A stretch of DNA of 64,000 nt from Cutibacterium granulosum (GTDB lineage: Bacteria > Actinomycetota > Actinomycetes > Propionibacteriales > Propionibacteriaceae): contig NZ_LT906441.1 in assembly GCF_900186975.1 (NCBI RefSeq), positions 310,001 through 374,000 on the forward strand, read 5' to 3'. Shown piece by piece: positions 1-9,039 of this stretch; within the stretch, counting starts at the first letter, position 1, and each line of letters opens with the position of its first letter. The notes under the pieces were generated by a model. It was not told where the DNA came from, ran no database searches, and worked only from the letters and a program-made list of their open reading frames with translations. The position numbers and the translations under genes were made by a program.

Positions 1-2
1 CC

Positions 3-386
3 ATCACTGCTGCCTCCCAGCAAGCCGCCGAGGCGGAGGGGTGCCAGGTGAGTTGGCAGCGAGAGTCCCTCACCCCACGCACCGAGTTTGACGCGAGTCT
101 CACCGCACGTGTGCAGAAGGTGCTCGAGGAGACGATCGGGAAGACGCCGATACTGTCCACCGGGGCGGGCCACGACGCCGCCGTGCTGGCCGCCGAGGTG
201 CCCACAGCGATGGTTTTCGTGCGCAATCCCACCGGGTCCTCGCACACCCCCACCGAGTGCGCCACCGACGAGGACTGCCGCGCCGGGGCACGAGGGCTGG
301 CGGCCGTGCTCAAGGACGTGATGCTCAACGGTGTGGCAGCAGGGAATTCCTGTCGAACCGAGGGGCTGGGCACCAACCACGGGTGA
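3..386 (+). CDS. M20-family amidohydrolase (allantoate/N-carbamoyl amino acid type), C-terminal part
   Basis: The gene starts outside the window; the frame is open from base 3 and about 127 C-terminal residues are visible. They hold GAGHDAAVLA and SSHTPTE, the pattern of Zn-dependent M20 amidohydrolases of the AllC/hydantoinase type, where the His of SHxPxE binds metal. Family members cleave a one-carbon or carbamoyl group from an amino acid nitrogen. It lies just upstream of hutF and hutI, and HutF makes N-formylglutamate, so this enzyme may do the last step (formylglutamate to glutamate plus formate) in place of classical HutG. That role is inference. The last codons lie in the first unit of a repeat that continues downstream. 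Confidence 0.75.
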   Translation: MTAASQQAAEAEGCQVSWQRESLTPRTEFDASLTARVQKVLEETIGKTPILSTGAGHDAAVLAAEVPTAMVFVRNPTGSSHTPTECATDEDCRAGARGLAAVLKDVMLNGVAAGNSCRTEGLGTNHG

Positions 387-502
387 GGCGTGTCGAGGAT
401 GCCCAGCCGTGGGAGCGCTGCCGGCTGGGCATCAAGCCGGAAGGCAGTCGAGGCGTCATGCAGCATCAAAGCACACCCCTACTCCACATGCTGGGCACCA
501 GG
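362..502. repeat. Three-unit repeat overlapping the M20 gene end
   Basis: GCTGGGCACCAA, GCTGGGCATCAA and GCTGGGCACCAG occur near 365, 425 and 491, spaced 60 and 66 bp. The first copy encodes the C-terminal residues of the amidohydrolase. The remaining gap to hutF (503-742) shows no gene; its only clear signal is the hutF ribosome binding site. Confidence 0.55.
398..433 (+). terminator. Strong hairpin after the M20 gene
   Basis: GATGCCCAGCCG pairs perfectly with CGGCTGGGCATC (12-bp stem, 12-nt loop) 12 nt after the stop codon. No U-tract follows, so it may be a factor-dependent terminator or an RNA-stabilising hairpin inside a hut transcript. Confidence 0.5.
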
Positions 503-742
503 CCAGGACTGACCGATCGAGCCCGGGGTGAGCATGCGTGGACGCAAAACACACCAGCAGGTTCTACTGGGAGAAGACCGGATCACACGGGACCCGGACC
601 CCAAGCAGGAACTCGGTGACGCCACCCGTCATGAATGTTGGGAGCACGGGCACGCATGACGTCCGAATCGCACGTAACGTATTCGTCGTCCTCTCGGAGG
701 GGACGGCCACACGAGGACTGGATCCGTGAAGGAGCTGATCGC

Positions 743-2047
743 ATGATCACGTGCCGCAGTGCACTGGTTGATGGCACGTTCCGCCGTGACGTCGCCATCG
801 AGGTCACCGACGGGGTCGTCACGAAAATTTCATCCGCCGAGCAGCCGACGAGCCCGCCTGATGTCGACGGGGTCGTCGTGCCGGGATTCGTCAACACCCA
901 TTCCCACCTGTTCCACCGCGCGCTGCGTGGCGGAGCCCACGGCGAGGACTTCTGGAACTGGCGCACGACGATGTACCAGGTCGCCGAACGGCTGGATCCC
1001 GACCGCTACCATGAGCTCGCACTCGGGGTGTTCGGTGAGATGTTGGACGCCGGCTACACCAGCGTCGGCGAGTTTCACTACCTGCACCATCGCCCGGCCG
1101 GGTCGCGCTACCCACATCACGAGATGGAGCTCGCAGTGGCCGAGGCCGCCCGGCAGGCCGGGATCCGGCTCACCCTGTTGGACACCTGCTACCTGCACGG
1201 TGGCTTCGGGCAGCCTCTGGAGGCTGGCCAGAAGCGGTTCGGGGACGGTTCGGTGGAGGCCTGGTTGCAGCGGTGGCACGAGCTGGCCGACGCCCTGCCT
1301 GCCGATCCGCGAGTGCGACTGGGGGCGGCCCTGCACTCGGTGCGTGCCGTGGCCCCCGACGAGCTGCACCACGCCATTGCAGGCCTGCCCGCCGATGTGC
1401 CGGTGCACGTGCACGTCTCGGAACAGCCAGCCGAGAACCGGGCCTGCCAGGAGGCGACCGGGCTCACGCCGACCACCGTACTGGAGCGGGCCGGGGTGCT
1501 CTCGGCTCGCACCACCGTCGTCCACGCCACTCACCTGTCCGACGAAGATCTCGCCATGATCGCCCGCACCGGCACCACGGTGTCGCTGTGCCCCACCACC
1601 GAGGCCGATCTGGCCGACGGCATCCCCCGCACCGCCGATCTCGTGGCCGCCGGGGTGCCGTTGGCGATTGGTTCGGATGAGAACGTCGTCACTGATCCAT
1701 TCGCCGAGTTGTGCATGATCGAGTCTGGGGTCCGACTGAGCAGCGGTCGGCGTGGCGTGGTGAGCAATGAGCGGTTGTGGGGCAGCGGCGCACAGGTGCA
1801 CAGTGTGCTGCCCGAGCTGGCAGCAGTCGACCCACAACGCCCCGGGCTACGGGTGGGCGATCCGGCCGACATGGTGGCGATCTCCCCCGACTCGGCTCGA
1901 CTGGCCGGGGTGGACCCGCTGCGTTGGCCACTCACCGCGTCCGAGGCTGACGTCACTGCGACGATCGTCGCCGGGCAGCGGGTGCCCTCGCACTCCCCCG
2001 CAACGCTGCGCAGCGCACTGCACACCCTGTTCAAGGAGGATTCGTGA
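743..2047 (+). CDS. hutF: Formimidoylglutamate deiminase
   Basis: Hydrolyses N-formimino-L-glutamate to N-formyl-L-glutamate and ammonia in the five-step histidine pathway; cytosolic amidohydrolase. The 434-aa protein has the metal-binding NTHSHLFHRALRG motif near residue 52, then HVHVSEQ, VVHATHLSD and the late metal Asp in IGSDENV, in the order expected of HutF rather than guanine deaminase. The start is ATG 743 because AAGGAG lies 8 nt upstream at 729-734. The frame is open further upstream, but that part looks unlike protein. Its stop overlaps the hutI start (GTGA), which implies translational coupling. Confidence 0.93.
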   Translation: MITCRSALVDGTFRRDVAIEVTDGVVTKISSAEQPTSPPDVDGVVVPGFVNTHSHLFHRALRGGAHGEDFWNWRTTMYQVAERLDPDRYHELALGVFGEMLDAGYTSVGEFHYLHHRPAGSRYPHHEMELAVAEAARQAGIRLTLLDTCYLHGGFGQPLEAGQKRFGDGSVEAWLQRWHELADALPADPRVRLGAALHSVRAVAPDELHHAIAGLPADVPVHVHVSEQPAENRACQEATGLTPTTVLERAGVLSARTTVVHATHLSDEDLAMIARTGTTVSLCPTTEADLADGIPRTADLVAAGVPLAIGSDENVVTDPFAELCMIESGVRLSSGRRGVVSNERLWGSGAQVHSVLPELAAVDPQRPGLRVGDPADMVAISPDSARLAGVDPLRWPLTASEADVTATIVAGQRVPSHSPATLRSALHTLFKEDS

Positions 2048-3330
2048 GCACCCTCATCACCGGAATCGGCACCCTCGTCACCAATGACCCGCACGTGCAG
2101 GACGGTTGCGATGATGGTCACCCTGGCCCCGGAGTGGACGAGGCCTCCACTGCGGCTCCGGCCGGCCCGGCATCGCGCAGCGGGCGCACCGTCTCACACG
2201 ACACCGACCCGCTAGGTCAACTGCACGGCGCGGCGGTCGTCATCGAGGAGGGGCGAATCGCCTGGGTGGGGCCTGCCGATCATGCTCCGGCTGCCGATGA
2301 CGCCGTCGATCTGGGCGGGCAGACCCTCATCCCGGGGTTCGTCGACTCCCACACCCACCCGGTGTTCGCCGGGGACCGGGCCGACGAGTTCGACGCCCGC
2401 ATGAACGGTGAGAAGTACGACGGTGGCGGGATCAGGCGCACCATGGCGGCCACCCGGGCTGCCAGCGACGCGGATCTGCACGCCATGGTCACCGCCGTGG
2501 TGAACGAGATGCTCCGGCAGGGCACGACGACGGTGGAGGGCAAGACCGGCTACGGTCTGGACGTCGACACGGAGGTGCGGATGGCACGCATTCTCGCCGA
2601 GACCGTCGACGAGGTGACATTCCTGGGTGCCCACACCGTGCCCCCGGAACACAGCGCCAACGAGTACGTCGATCTGGTCCGCGGGCCCATGTTGGATGCG
2701 GTACGTGAGCACGTCTCGTGGATCGACGTGTTCTGCGAGAAGGGCGCCTTCGACGCCGAGCAGTCCCTGCAGGTGCTGCGGACTGGCAAACGGGCTGGGC
2801 TCGGGATGCGGTTGCACGCTGCCCAGCTCAATCCGTCGTCGATCATTGCTGACGCCGTGGAACTCGGGGTGGCCTCGATCGACCACTGCACCTTCCTCTC
2901 CGACACGGACGTCTCGGCCATCGCCGATTCACACACCGTGGCGACCGTGCTGCCCGCGGCCGAGTTCAGCACTCGTCAGCCCTACCCGGATGCGAGCCGG
3001 TTGCTGAGGGCCGGGGCGACGGTGGCACTGGCCACCGACTGCAACCCGGGGACGGCGTTCACCTCGTCGATGCCGTTCTGCCTGGCGGTCGCGGTGCGCG
3101 AGATGTCCATGACCCCCGAGCAGGCCCTGTGGTCGGCCACTGCCGGTGGCGCGGCAGCGCTGCGCCGTGGCGATGTGGGCGTGGTGCGACCGGGGGCCCG
3201 TGCCGATCTGGTGTCCGTGGCCGCACCCAGTTGGCTGCACCTGTTCTACCGCCCCGGGGTACCACTCATCAGCCAGGTGTGGCGGCGAGGTGTGTGCCAT
3301 CAGATGGGGGCGGTCCCGCTCCCGTTCTGA
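2044..3330 (+). CDS. hutI: Imidazolonepropionase
   Basis: Opens the imidazolone ring to give formiminoglutamate, the HutF substrate. Motifs: GFVDSHTHPVFAGDRADEF (HxH metal site near residue 102), EGKTGYGLD, FCEKGAFD, DHCTFLSD and ATDCNPG. GTG start at 2044 with AAGGAGG at 2033-2039, overlapping hutF by 4 nt. At 428 aa it is longer than usual. Residues about 15-55, between the first strand (ITGIGTLVTND) and AAVVIEEGRIAWVG, are a Gly/Pro/Ser/Asp-rich insertion that looks disordered. The order hutF-hutI-hutH suggests one histidine-utilisation unit, with hutU probably upstream of the window. Confidence 0.95.
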   Translation: MSTLITGIGTLVTNDPHVQDGCDDGHPGPGVDEASTAAPAGPASRSGRTVSHDTDPLGQLHGAAVVIEEGRIAWVGPADHAPAADDAVDLGGQTLIPGFVDSHTHPVFAGDRADEFDARMNGEKYDGGGIRRTMAATRAASDADLHAMVTAVVNEMLRQGTTTVEGKTGYGLDVDTEVRMARILAETVDEVTFLGAHTVPPEHSANEYVDLVRGPMLDAVREHVSWIDVFCEKGAFDAEQSLQVLRTGKRAGLGMRLHAAQLNPSSIIADAVELGVASIDHCTFLSDTDVSAIADSHTVATVLPAAEFSTRQPYPDASRLLRAGATVALATDCNPGTAFTSSMPFCLAVAVREMSMTPEQALWSATAGGAAALRRGDVGVVRPGARADLVSVAAPSWLHLFYRPGVPLISQVWRRGVCHQMGAVPLPF

Positions 3331-3334
3331 ATCG

Positions 3335-3371
3335 CTGGGCGCTGGAGGAGGGTCCCTCCTCCAGCGCCCAG
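3335..3371 (+). terminator. 18-bp perfect hairpin after hutI
   Basis: CTGGGCGCTGGAGGAGGG and its exact reverse complement are separated by a single T, directly after the hutI stop. This exceptionally stable palindrome probably ends the hutF-hutI transcript or blocks 3' exonucleases. There is no U-tract. Confidence 0.7.
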
Positions 3372-3508
3372 TCATCGACATGATCGGGTGCCAGGGCTTT
3401 CATCATCTGATTCCGTCTGGTTCCGCGGCGCAAGACCTCATCGGCGCGGATGCCTCACCGGAACGCCCCATGCCCACCACACGCTGCAGCTACTGCACCC
3501 GCTCCTGC

Positions 3509-3885
3509 TGACATTTTTGTCACCACGCAGCCGGTGGCCGCACGACAGTGATCCGCCCCAGCCTCGCGTGACACTTTTGTCACCACCCCAACCACAACCG
3601 CACAGGGGAAGCCACCCGCACCTCTACCTGACATTTTTCAACGGCCAGCTCAACATCCCCGTCCTCACCAGGCCCTGGCTCACGACAATTTTGTCGCCAC
3701 AAGGCCTGTGGCTGCACCACAGTGATGACTCCCAGCCTCGCGCGACTTTTCTCACAACCACAGAGAGGGGGCCGCCCCTTAGCCTCATGTGCGCGCCCGG
3801 ATCCGATCTGACGATTTTTGCCACCCTCACATCGACACCAGCACCACGGTGATCCTCCCCAGCTCCACGTGACATTTTTGTCACC
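3509..3885. repeat. Degenerate ~60-bp tandem array with TGACATTTTTGTCA cores
   Basis: Cores lie at 3509 (TGACATTTTTGTCA), 3569 (TGACACTTTTGTCA), 3629, 3683 (CGACAATTTTGTCG), about 3742, 3809 and 3870 (TGACATTTTTGTCA), at intervals of 54-67 bp. Each core is a small inverted repeat around a T-rich centre. The filler also resembles itself between units (CCxCAGCCTCGCG, CACCAC), so this is a tandem repeat rather than a CRISPR. It fills the hutI-hutH gap; no credible gene was seen there. Confidence 0.75.
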
Positions 3886-3994
3886 CCAACCACTCGCTCG
3901 ACGAAACAGCCACCTCGACCGCCCCTCGTCGGTTACCGTCAATTCGTGTCACCAGGCTCGCCAGTGTTGGCGTGCCATCACCCAGGAGGTTCTC

Positions 3995-5521
3995 ATGCCC
4001 GTTCTCATCGGACCCGATCTCACCTTCGCCGATGTCATTGCCGTCGCACGCCACGACGAGCCGGTCGAGGTGAGTGAGCAGGCCTTGACCGCTGTCGACC
4101 GAGCTGCCGACCACGTCGCCCAATTGGCGGATGACGTCGTCCCGCACTATGGGATATCCACCGGATTCGGAGCCCTAGCCTCCAAGCGAGTGCCAGTGGA
4201 GCAGCGGGCCATCCTGCAACACTCCCTCATCCGTTCCCATGCGGCCTCCACCGGCGCCGAGGTGGAGCGTGAAGTTATCCGTGCCATGATGCTGCTGCGT
4301 CTCAAGACGATGGCTTCGGGCCACACCGGGGTACGCCGCGAGGTGGTGTTGGGCTACGCAGCGATGCTCAACGCCGGAATCACCCCCATCACGGGCGAGT
4401 ATGGATCGCTGGGCTGCTCGGGTGATCTGGCACCCTTGGCCCACGCCGCCCTGGCCCTCACCGGCGAGGGAATCGTGCGAGACAAGGCCGGTACCCAGAT
4501 GCCAGCCGCCGAAGCCCTGGCAGCGGCCGGCCTCGAGCCAATCACCCTGCGTGAGAAGGAGGGGTTGGCTCTCATCAACGGCACCGACGGCATGCTCGGT
4601 CAGCTCATCCTGGCTCTGACAGACCTCAACACCCTGGTGACGACGGCCGACCTCACCACCGCCATGACGGTGCAGGCGCTGTGCGGCATCGACGCGGTCT
4701 TCGCCCCCGATCTGCAGGCACTGCGCCCACACGAGGGGCAGAAACTGTCGGCAGCCAACATCGCCGCGCTGCTCAAGGACTCACCTCTCATCCAGGCTGG
4801 CAAGAGTGAGGAGTCCAAGCGAGTGCAGGACGCGTACTCGCTGCGCTGCGCCCCGCAGGTCACCGGCGCGGTGCGTGACACCATGGCGCACGCCGCCCAC
4901 GTGGCACAGGTGGAGCTCGTCTCGGCCATCGACAACCCGACTGTCACCGACGACCTTCGGGTGGAGTCCAACGGCAACTTCCATGGCGCCCCGGTGGCCT
5001 ATGTGCTGGACTTCCTGGCGATCGCGGTGGCGGATCTGGCGTCCATGAGTGAGCGCCGCACCGACCGAATGCTTGACCCGGCCCGCAGCCGTGGTCTCAA
5101 CGCCTTCCTGGCCAACGACCCGGGCGTCGACTCGGGCTACATGATCGCCCAGTACACCCAGGCGTCGATCGTCTCGGAACTCAAGCGACTCGCGGTGCCC
5201 GCCTCGGCCGATTCCATCCCCACGTCCGCCATGCAGGAGGACCACGTCTCGCTGGGGTGGTCGGCGGCACGCAAGCTGCGTCGTGCGGTGGATGGCCTGG
5301 GCAAGGTGCTGGGTGTCGAGGCGCTCACAGCGGCTCGAGCCATCGACATGCGTGGTATCGGAGCCTCCGAACCGGTTGCTCGGGTCATCAAGCTCATGCG
5401 TGAGTCCCTGCCCGAACCCGGACCAGACTCATTCCTGGCCCCGGACATCGCCGAGGCGGATCGTCTGGTGGCCAGCGGCAAGCTGGTCGCAGCAGCTCTG
5501 GAGTCCGTCGAACTGAACTGA
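3995..5521 (+). CDS. hutH: Histidine ammonia-lyase
   Basis: Converts L-histidine to urocanate plus ammonia, the first step of the pathway. The 508-aa product has the MIO-forming stretch GSLGCSGDLAPLAH near residues 137-150, with Cys141-Ser142-Gly143 in place of the textbook Ala-Ser-Gly; the catalytic Ser and Gly are kept. YGISTGFGALA near the N-terminus and EDHVSLGWSA near the C-terminus are further family signatures. ATG 3995 is chosen because AGGAGG sits 5 nt upstream (3984-3989); the open frame upstream runs through repeats. The repeat array and the hairpin after hutI suggest that hutH has its own promoter. Confidence 0.96.
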   Translation: MPVLIGPDLTFADVIAVARHDEPVEVSEQALTAVDRAADHVAQLADDVVPHYGISTGFGALASKRVPVEQRAILQHSLIRSHAASTGAEVEREVIRAMMLLRLKTMASGHTGVRREVVLGYAAMLNAGITPITGEYGSLGCSGDLAPLAHAALALTGEGIVRDKAGTQMPAAEALAAAGLEPITLREKEGLALINGTDGMLGQLILALTDLNTLVTTADLTTAMTVQALCGIDAVFAPDLQALRPHEGQKLSAANIAALLKDSPLIQAGKSEESKRVQDAYSLRCAPQVTGAVRDTMAHAAHVAQVELVSAIDNPTVTDDLRVESNGNFHGAPVAYVLDFLAIAVADLASMSERRTDRMLDPARSRGLNAFLANDPGVDSGYMIAQYTQASIVSELKRLAVPASADSIPTSAMQEDHVSLGWSAARKLRRAVDGLGKVLGVEALTAARAIDMRGIGASEPVARVIKLMRESLPEPGPDSFLAPDIAEADRLVASGKLVAAALESVELN

Positions 5522-5590
5522 TCTGTGTGCGGTCCGAGACACGGGCTGCCAGAAGGCACAGTGACTGTCACCATCGATTCGATCGACGAG

Positions 5591-5618
5591 GTTGCCGGCG
5601 CTGACGAGCCCCGGCAAC
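5591..5618 (+). terminator. Hairpin after hutH
   Basis: GTTGCCGG pairs with CCGGCAAC (8 bp, 12-nt loop) about 70 nt after the hutH stop, between the convergent hutH and MATE genes. No U-tract. The rest of the 5522-6001 gap shows no gene. Confidence 0.45.
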
Positions 5619-6001
5619 TGCAGCACACCATCTGACAGCCACTTCCACGTGGTCCGAATGACACCGCGTCCAGGCCGCCAGACGGCTAGCTGTGGCCGCT
5701 TCCGGGGACGAGCTTGGCAGCCGCGATACGCAATTCGGGTAACCATCTCTGAAGGTCCGGGGGCAACACCGGGCTCAGACTGCCGACCGGCGTCCGGCCA
5801 CTGCCCGACATTCGATCCGGCCCGGGAATCCCGTGGATCATCACAAGGTTGGTGCCCATCGCCCAGATGGGGCATCGCCCGCACCAGCCGATGGCACCAG
5901 CCTGGCCAGGGCGGGCCGCTGTTCATGCAGCAGGCGGGGTTGCGCCGGGCAATGCAGCCGAGCCGCGCCCACCAGACTCCCCCTGCAGCCAGGCCCATCC
6001 G

Positions 6002-7438
6002 TCACACCGCGAGCCGCTGCGCCTCCACCCGCTTGCGCCACATCATGGCGAGGCTGGTGGGGGCAGCCATGATGACGAACGAGAACCACGCCGCCGTCAA
6101 CCCACCACCGGCAGAGACGATGATCCACGCGATGACGACGACCGTCCAGTTGGATATCGCCTCGACGATGAGCGGGCTCATCGGGGCACGCATGGCACGC
6201 AACGCACCGGAGTTCTGGATGGTGAACGCCCAGAACGGCTGGGCAAGCATCATCACCGGTAGGGTGCGCACGGCAATGTCGACGACGACCGGGTCGGTGG
6301 TGAAGACGTGAACCAGCGGCTTGGCGAAGATCGCCACGAGGACGCCTAGCATGACGGCAACCCCGAAGGCCCACCGCTCGGTACGCCCTGCCACCTGACG
6401 AGCCAGCGCCGGGCGTCCGGCACCCAAGGCCTGCCCGACCAAGGTAGTCGTGGCGATCATGAGGGCCAGGGCCGGGAGGAAGACGAGGCCTTGCACGCTC
6501 ATCTGCACCCGCTGGGCAGCCATGGAGGCGGTACCCAGCCGCGAGACGACCATGGTGAACACCAGCCACGCCGTGGAGATGACGAGCTGCTCCCCGGCTG
6601 CGGGCAGCCCCAGGTGCAAGACGGCCTTGGCAGCGTCCCAGCGCGGTTTCCAGGACACGAGGATGGTGCCCACCGGACGGCTGAGGCTCACCCCGGCTCG
6701 ACCACGGGCCATGAGCCACACCAGCACGACGAGGGCCAGGGTGCGCGAGATCGCCGAGGCGATGGCGGCCCCGGTGACGCCGAGCTCGGGAGCTCCCCAG
6801 TGTCCGTGGATGAGCACGAATGCAAGCGTCATGTTGACGACGTTGGCACCGATCGTCACGTACATCGGGGTGCGGGCATCACCAGCACCGCGCAGCACCC
6901 CACTGGACATCATGAGCATGGCGAGCACCGGCACGGCTCCCAGCGAGACCGACAGGTAGCTGGCCGTCATGGCCGTGGCGTCGGGTGGCAGACCGAAAAT
7001 TCCCGCCAGGCCGGGGGCGAGGATCACTCCCATGACTGCCATCGGGGTGAAGATGATGAAACTCCACATGAGTGCCTGCCGGGCCAGCCGGGTGCCCTCG
7101 GCCGGATTGTCGGCACCCACCGCGTGGGCGACGAGGATGGAGCCGCCGGTGGACAGCCCAGCCAGCGCCGAGAGCACGATCTGCATGATCTGGATCGCGG
7201 CACCAGCACCGGCCAGGGCCGCCGCCCCCAGCGCCGCCACCAGAATGGTGTTGACGATGTCCAGGCTCATCTCGAGCAGGTTCTCCCCGAAGATCGGCAG
7301 GCTCAGGAAGATGATGCGCCTGCGCAACGCCCTGGGGTCGGCCAGGGCGCGGGCCTTGACGACCTGGGGGTCGGGGGAACTGGTGTCGTCGACGCCTGGG
7401 GGCAGCAGCGGCTCGTTGAGAGGTTTCTTCTCGATCAT
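6002..7438 (-). CDS. MATE-family multidrug/metabolite exporter
   Basis: A 478-aa integral membrane protein with about twelve hydrophobic segments after a charged N-terminal tail of about 40 residues. The first helix, starting IIFLSLPIFGENLLEMSLDI, and the related segment LGLPAAGEQLVISTAWLVF halfway along match the internal duplication of MATE (NorM/DinF) carriers, which export drugs by Na+ or H+ antiport. The substrate cannot be read from sequence. It starts 31 nt after the end of the upstream hydrolase gene, so the two are probably cotranscribed. Confidence 0.85.
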   Translation of the reverse strand: MIEKKPLNEPLLPPGVDDTSSPDPQVVKARALADPRALRRRIIFLSLPIFGENLLEMSLDIVNTILVAALGAAALAGAGAAIQIMQIVLSALAGLSTGGSILVAHAVGADNPAEGTRLARQALMWSFIIFTPMAVMGVILAPGLAGIFGLPPDATAMTASYLSVSLGAVPVLAMLMMSSGVLRGAGDARTPMYVTIGANVVNMTLAFVLIHGHWGAPELGVTGAAIASAISRTLALVVLVWLMARGRAGVSLSRPVGTILVSWKPRWDAAKAVLHLGLPAAGEQLVISTAWLVFTMVVSRLGTASMAAQRVQMSVQGLVFLPALALMIATTTLVGQALGAGRPALARQVAGRTERWAFGVAVMLGVLVAIFAKPLVHVFTTDPVVVDIAVRTLPVMMLAQPFWAFTIQNSGALRAMRAPMSPLIVEAISNWTVVVIAWIIVSAGGGLTAAWFSFVIMAAPTSLAMMWRKRVEAQRLAV

Positions 7439-7469
7439 GGCTCCAGGGGCAGGGCTCGGGGGAAAAGGC

Positions 7470-8714
7470 TCAGCGGACGATGTCGCCGTGGACCAGTTTG
7501 ATGAGCCGATCCAGCACGCCTCCGCCGGAGGCGTTGGATCCGTTGTGCTCGTACTGGCTGGTCACCCACGGGTGCATCCCGGGCAACAACGCCGCGGTCT
7601 GCAGGGAGTATTCCCGTGGTACGTAGGCGTCGTCATGGTAGATCGCAGCGGCGCACGGCACCTGGCTGGCGGCCAGGGCGTCAGCGTCGTACAACGTGGG
7701 CCAGGGGTGCTCGGCGATGATCTGGGCGACGTCCTTCCACGGCTGCAACGAGGAGTCCTCGTCGAACCATTCGGGCATGACGTGTTCGCCGGTGAGCAGG
7801 GTGGGATCGTCATGGAAGGCCTGCGGTAGGCAGCGGGCAGCAGCCCAGTTCGTCGTGACGCCGTCGGCATAGGAGGATTCGTGGATGACGGTGTAGAGCA
7901 CGTTGCGTCCGCCGAACGGCAGCAGGTCTGCCAGGTCGTAGCGGAAGCAGCGGCTGGTGGGTTCGTACTCCAGCAGGTAGTGCAGTTTCTCGGCCCCACC
8001 GGATCCACCGAGCAGGTGGCCCAGGGAGCGCACTCGTGACGGGCTCACCGGGTCGCCGTTGGGGGCGCGCAGCTCGCCGCTGGCGGCAAGGTCGAGGACG
8101 GCGCGCATCCGGCCCCGGTCGCCGGGGAAGCGCCGGTAGTACTGCTCGGACTTGGCCTGCATGGTGTGGTAGCAGGTGGTGTAGACCTCGTCGGCGCTGC
8201 ATCCGACGGCCGATAGCCCACCGGTGAAGTAGCCAGCCAGTAGGGATGACGAGTGCACCGAGAGGTAACGCAGCATGGTGAACCCACCGAATGACTGGCC
8301 GAGTGCTGCCCACTGCTCGACTCCCAGGTGGCGGCGCAGGTCTTCACAGTCCTCGACGATCTCGTCGGCTCGCAGGTGGGTGAGGTACTCGGCCTGGTCG
8401 GCTGCCGAACCGACCGGTTCGCTCACTGGCGACGACAGCCCGGTGCCGCGCTGGTCGAGCAGGACGAGGCGGTAGTCGTCCAAGGCGCGACGCAGCCAGC
8501 CGGGAAATCCGGGGTCGACGAGGGCGGGGCGTGGCGACTCACAGCCTGGCCCGCCCTGCAGGAAGACGAGCCACGGTTTGTCCTGGTTGCACCGAGTGGA
8601 GACCAGTCGGGCGTAGATCTCGATGGTGCGAGGGTCGGAGTCGTCGAAGTGGTCGAGGGGGACGGTCAGCCGCACGTCGTCGGTCAGCAGGCCGGGGATG
8701 CTCGTATCGCTCAT
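7470..8714 (-). CDS. Alpha/beta hydrolase, prolyl aminopeptidase-like (S33)
   Basis: The 414-aa cytosolic protein has the order LQGGPGCESP (oxyanion loop, near residue 53), LLDQRGTGLSSP, nucleophile elbow ALGQSFGGFTM near residue 145, and a C-terminal Asp/His region (HDDAYVPR, SQYEHNGSNA). This is the layout of S33 proline iminopeptidases, which remove N-terminal proline from peptides. The exact substrate is uncertain. There is no Shine-Dalgarno, but TAGAGT sits exactly 6 nt before the ATG, so a leaderless transcript is likely. First gene of a pair with the MATE exporter. Confidence 0.75.
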   Translation of the reverse strand: MSDTSIPGLLTDDVRLTVPLDHFDDSDPRTIEIYARLVSTRCNQDKPWLVFLQGGPGCESPRPALVDPGFPGWLRRALDDYRLVLLDQRGTGLSSPVSEPVGSAADQAEYLTHLRADEIVEDCEDLRRHLGVEQWAALGQSFGGFTMLRYLSVHSSSLLAGYFTGGLSAVGCSADEVYTTCYHTMQAKSEQYYRRFPGDRGRMRAVLDLAASGELRAPNGDPVSPSRVRSLGHLLGGSGGAEKLHYLLEYEPTSRCFRYDLADLLPFGGRNVLYTVIHESSYADGVTTNWAAARCLPQAFHDDPTLLTGEHVMPEWFDEDSSLQPWKDVAQIIAEHPWPTLYDADALAASQVPCAAAIYHDDAYVPREYSLQTAALLPGMHPWVTSQYEHNGSNASGGGVLDRLIKLVHGDIVR

Positions 8715-8729
8715 GGCTCGACTCTAGTT
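8715..8729 (-). promoter_or_regulatory. -10 box of a probable leaderless promoter
   Basis: TAGAGT at 8721-8726 (minus strand) is followed by 6 nt and the ATG of the hydrolase. The spacing places the transcription start on or next to the start codon. Confidence 0.5.
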
Positions 8730-8949
8730 GTTTGCGTCGGACGGCGAGGGGACGGCCATTTCCCGATATCTGCGTGGGAATCGTGACCGTCGTGGAAATC
8801 ATGCTGTCCCGGTGTGGGGGCCGACGAGTTCGGACGCCGCCGCACTGTTGCCGCACCATGTGGGTTCGTCAGTGGTGTCCCGCAGCACACCTCCGACCTC
8901 AACCCGGGATCGCATCAATGCAGGAGCGAGACTGGCTCCGCACGACATG

Positions 8950-8981
8950 GGAAAAGGGCCGCACCCATGCGGATGCGACCC
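8950..8981 (-). terminator. Rho-independent terminator of the secreted-protein gene
   Basis: On the minus strand GGGTCGCA (8974-8981) pairs with TGCGGCCC (8956-8963) around a 10-nt loop and runs straight into TTTTCCC. It lies about 60 nt after the stop of the LPATG-ending protein. The rest of the 8730-9039 gap shows no gene. Confidence 0.7.
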
Positions 8982-9039
8982 CGGCAATCGGTAGGTCTCA
9001 GAACGATCTGGTCATTCTGATTCCACTACCCCGGATAAA

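Noticed and set aside
5592-6311. 239-codon plus-strand frame after hutH
   Set aside because: It runs antisense into the MATE gene, has no domain or ribosome binding site, and its first part reads through the hutH terminator hairpin.
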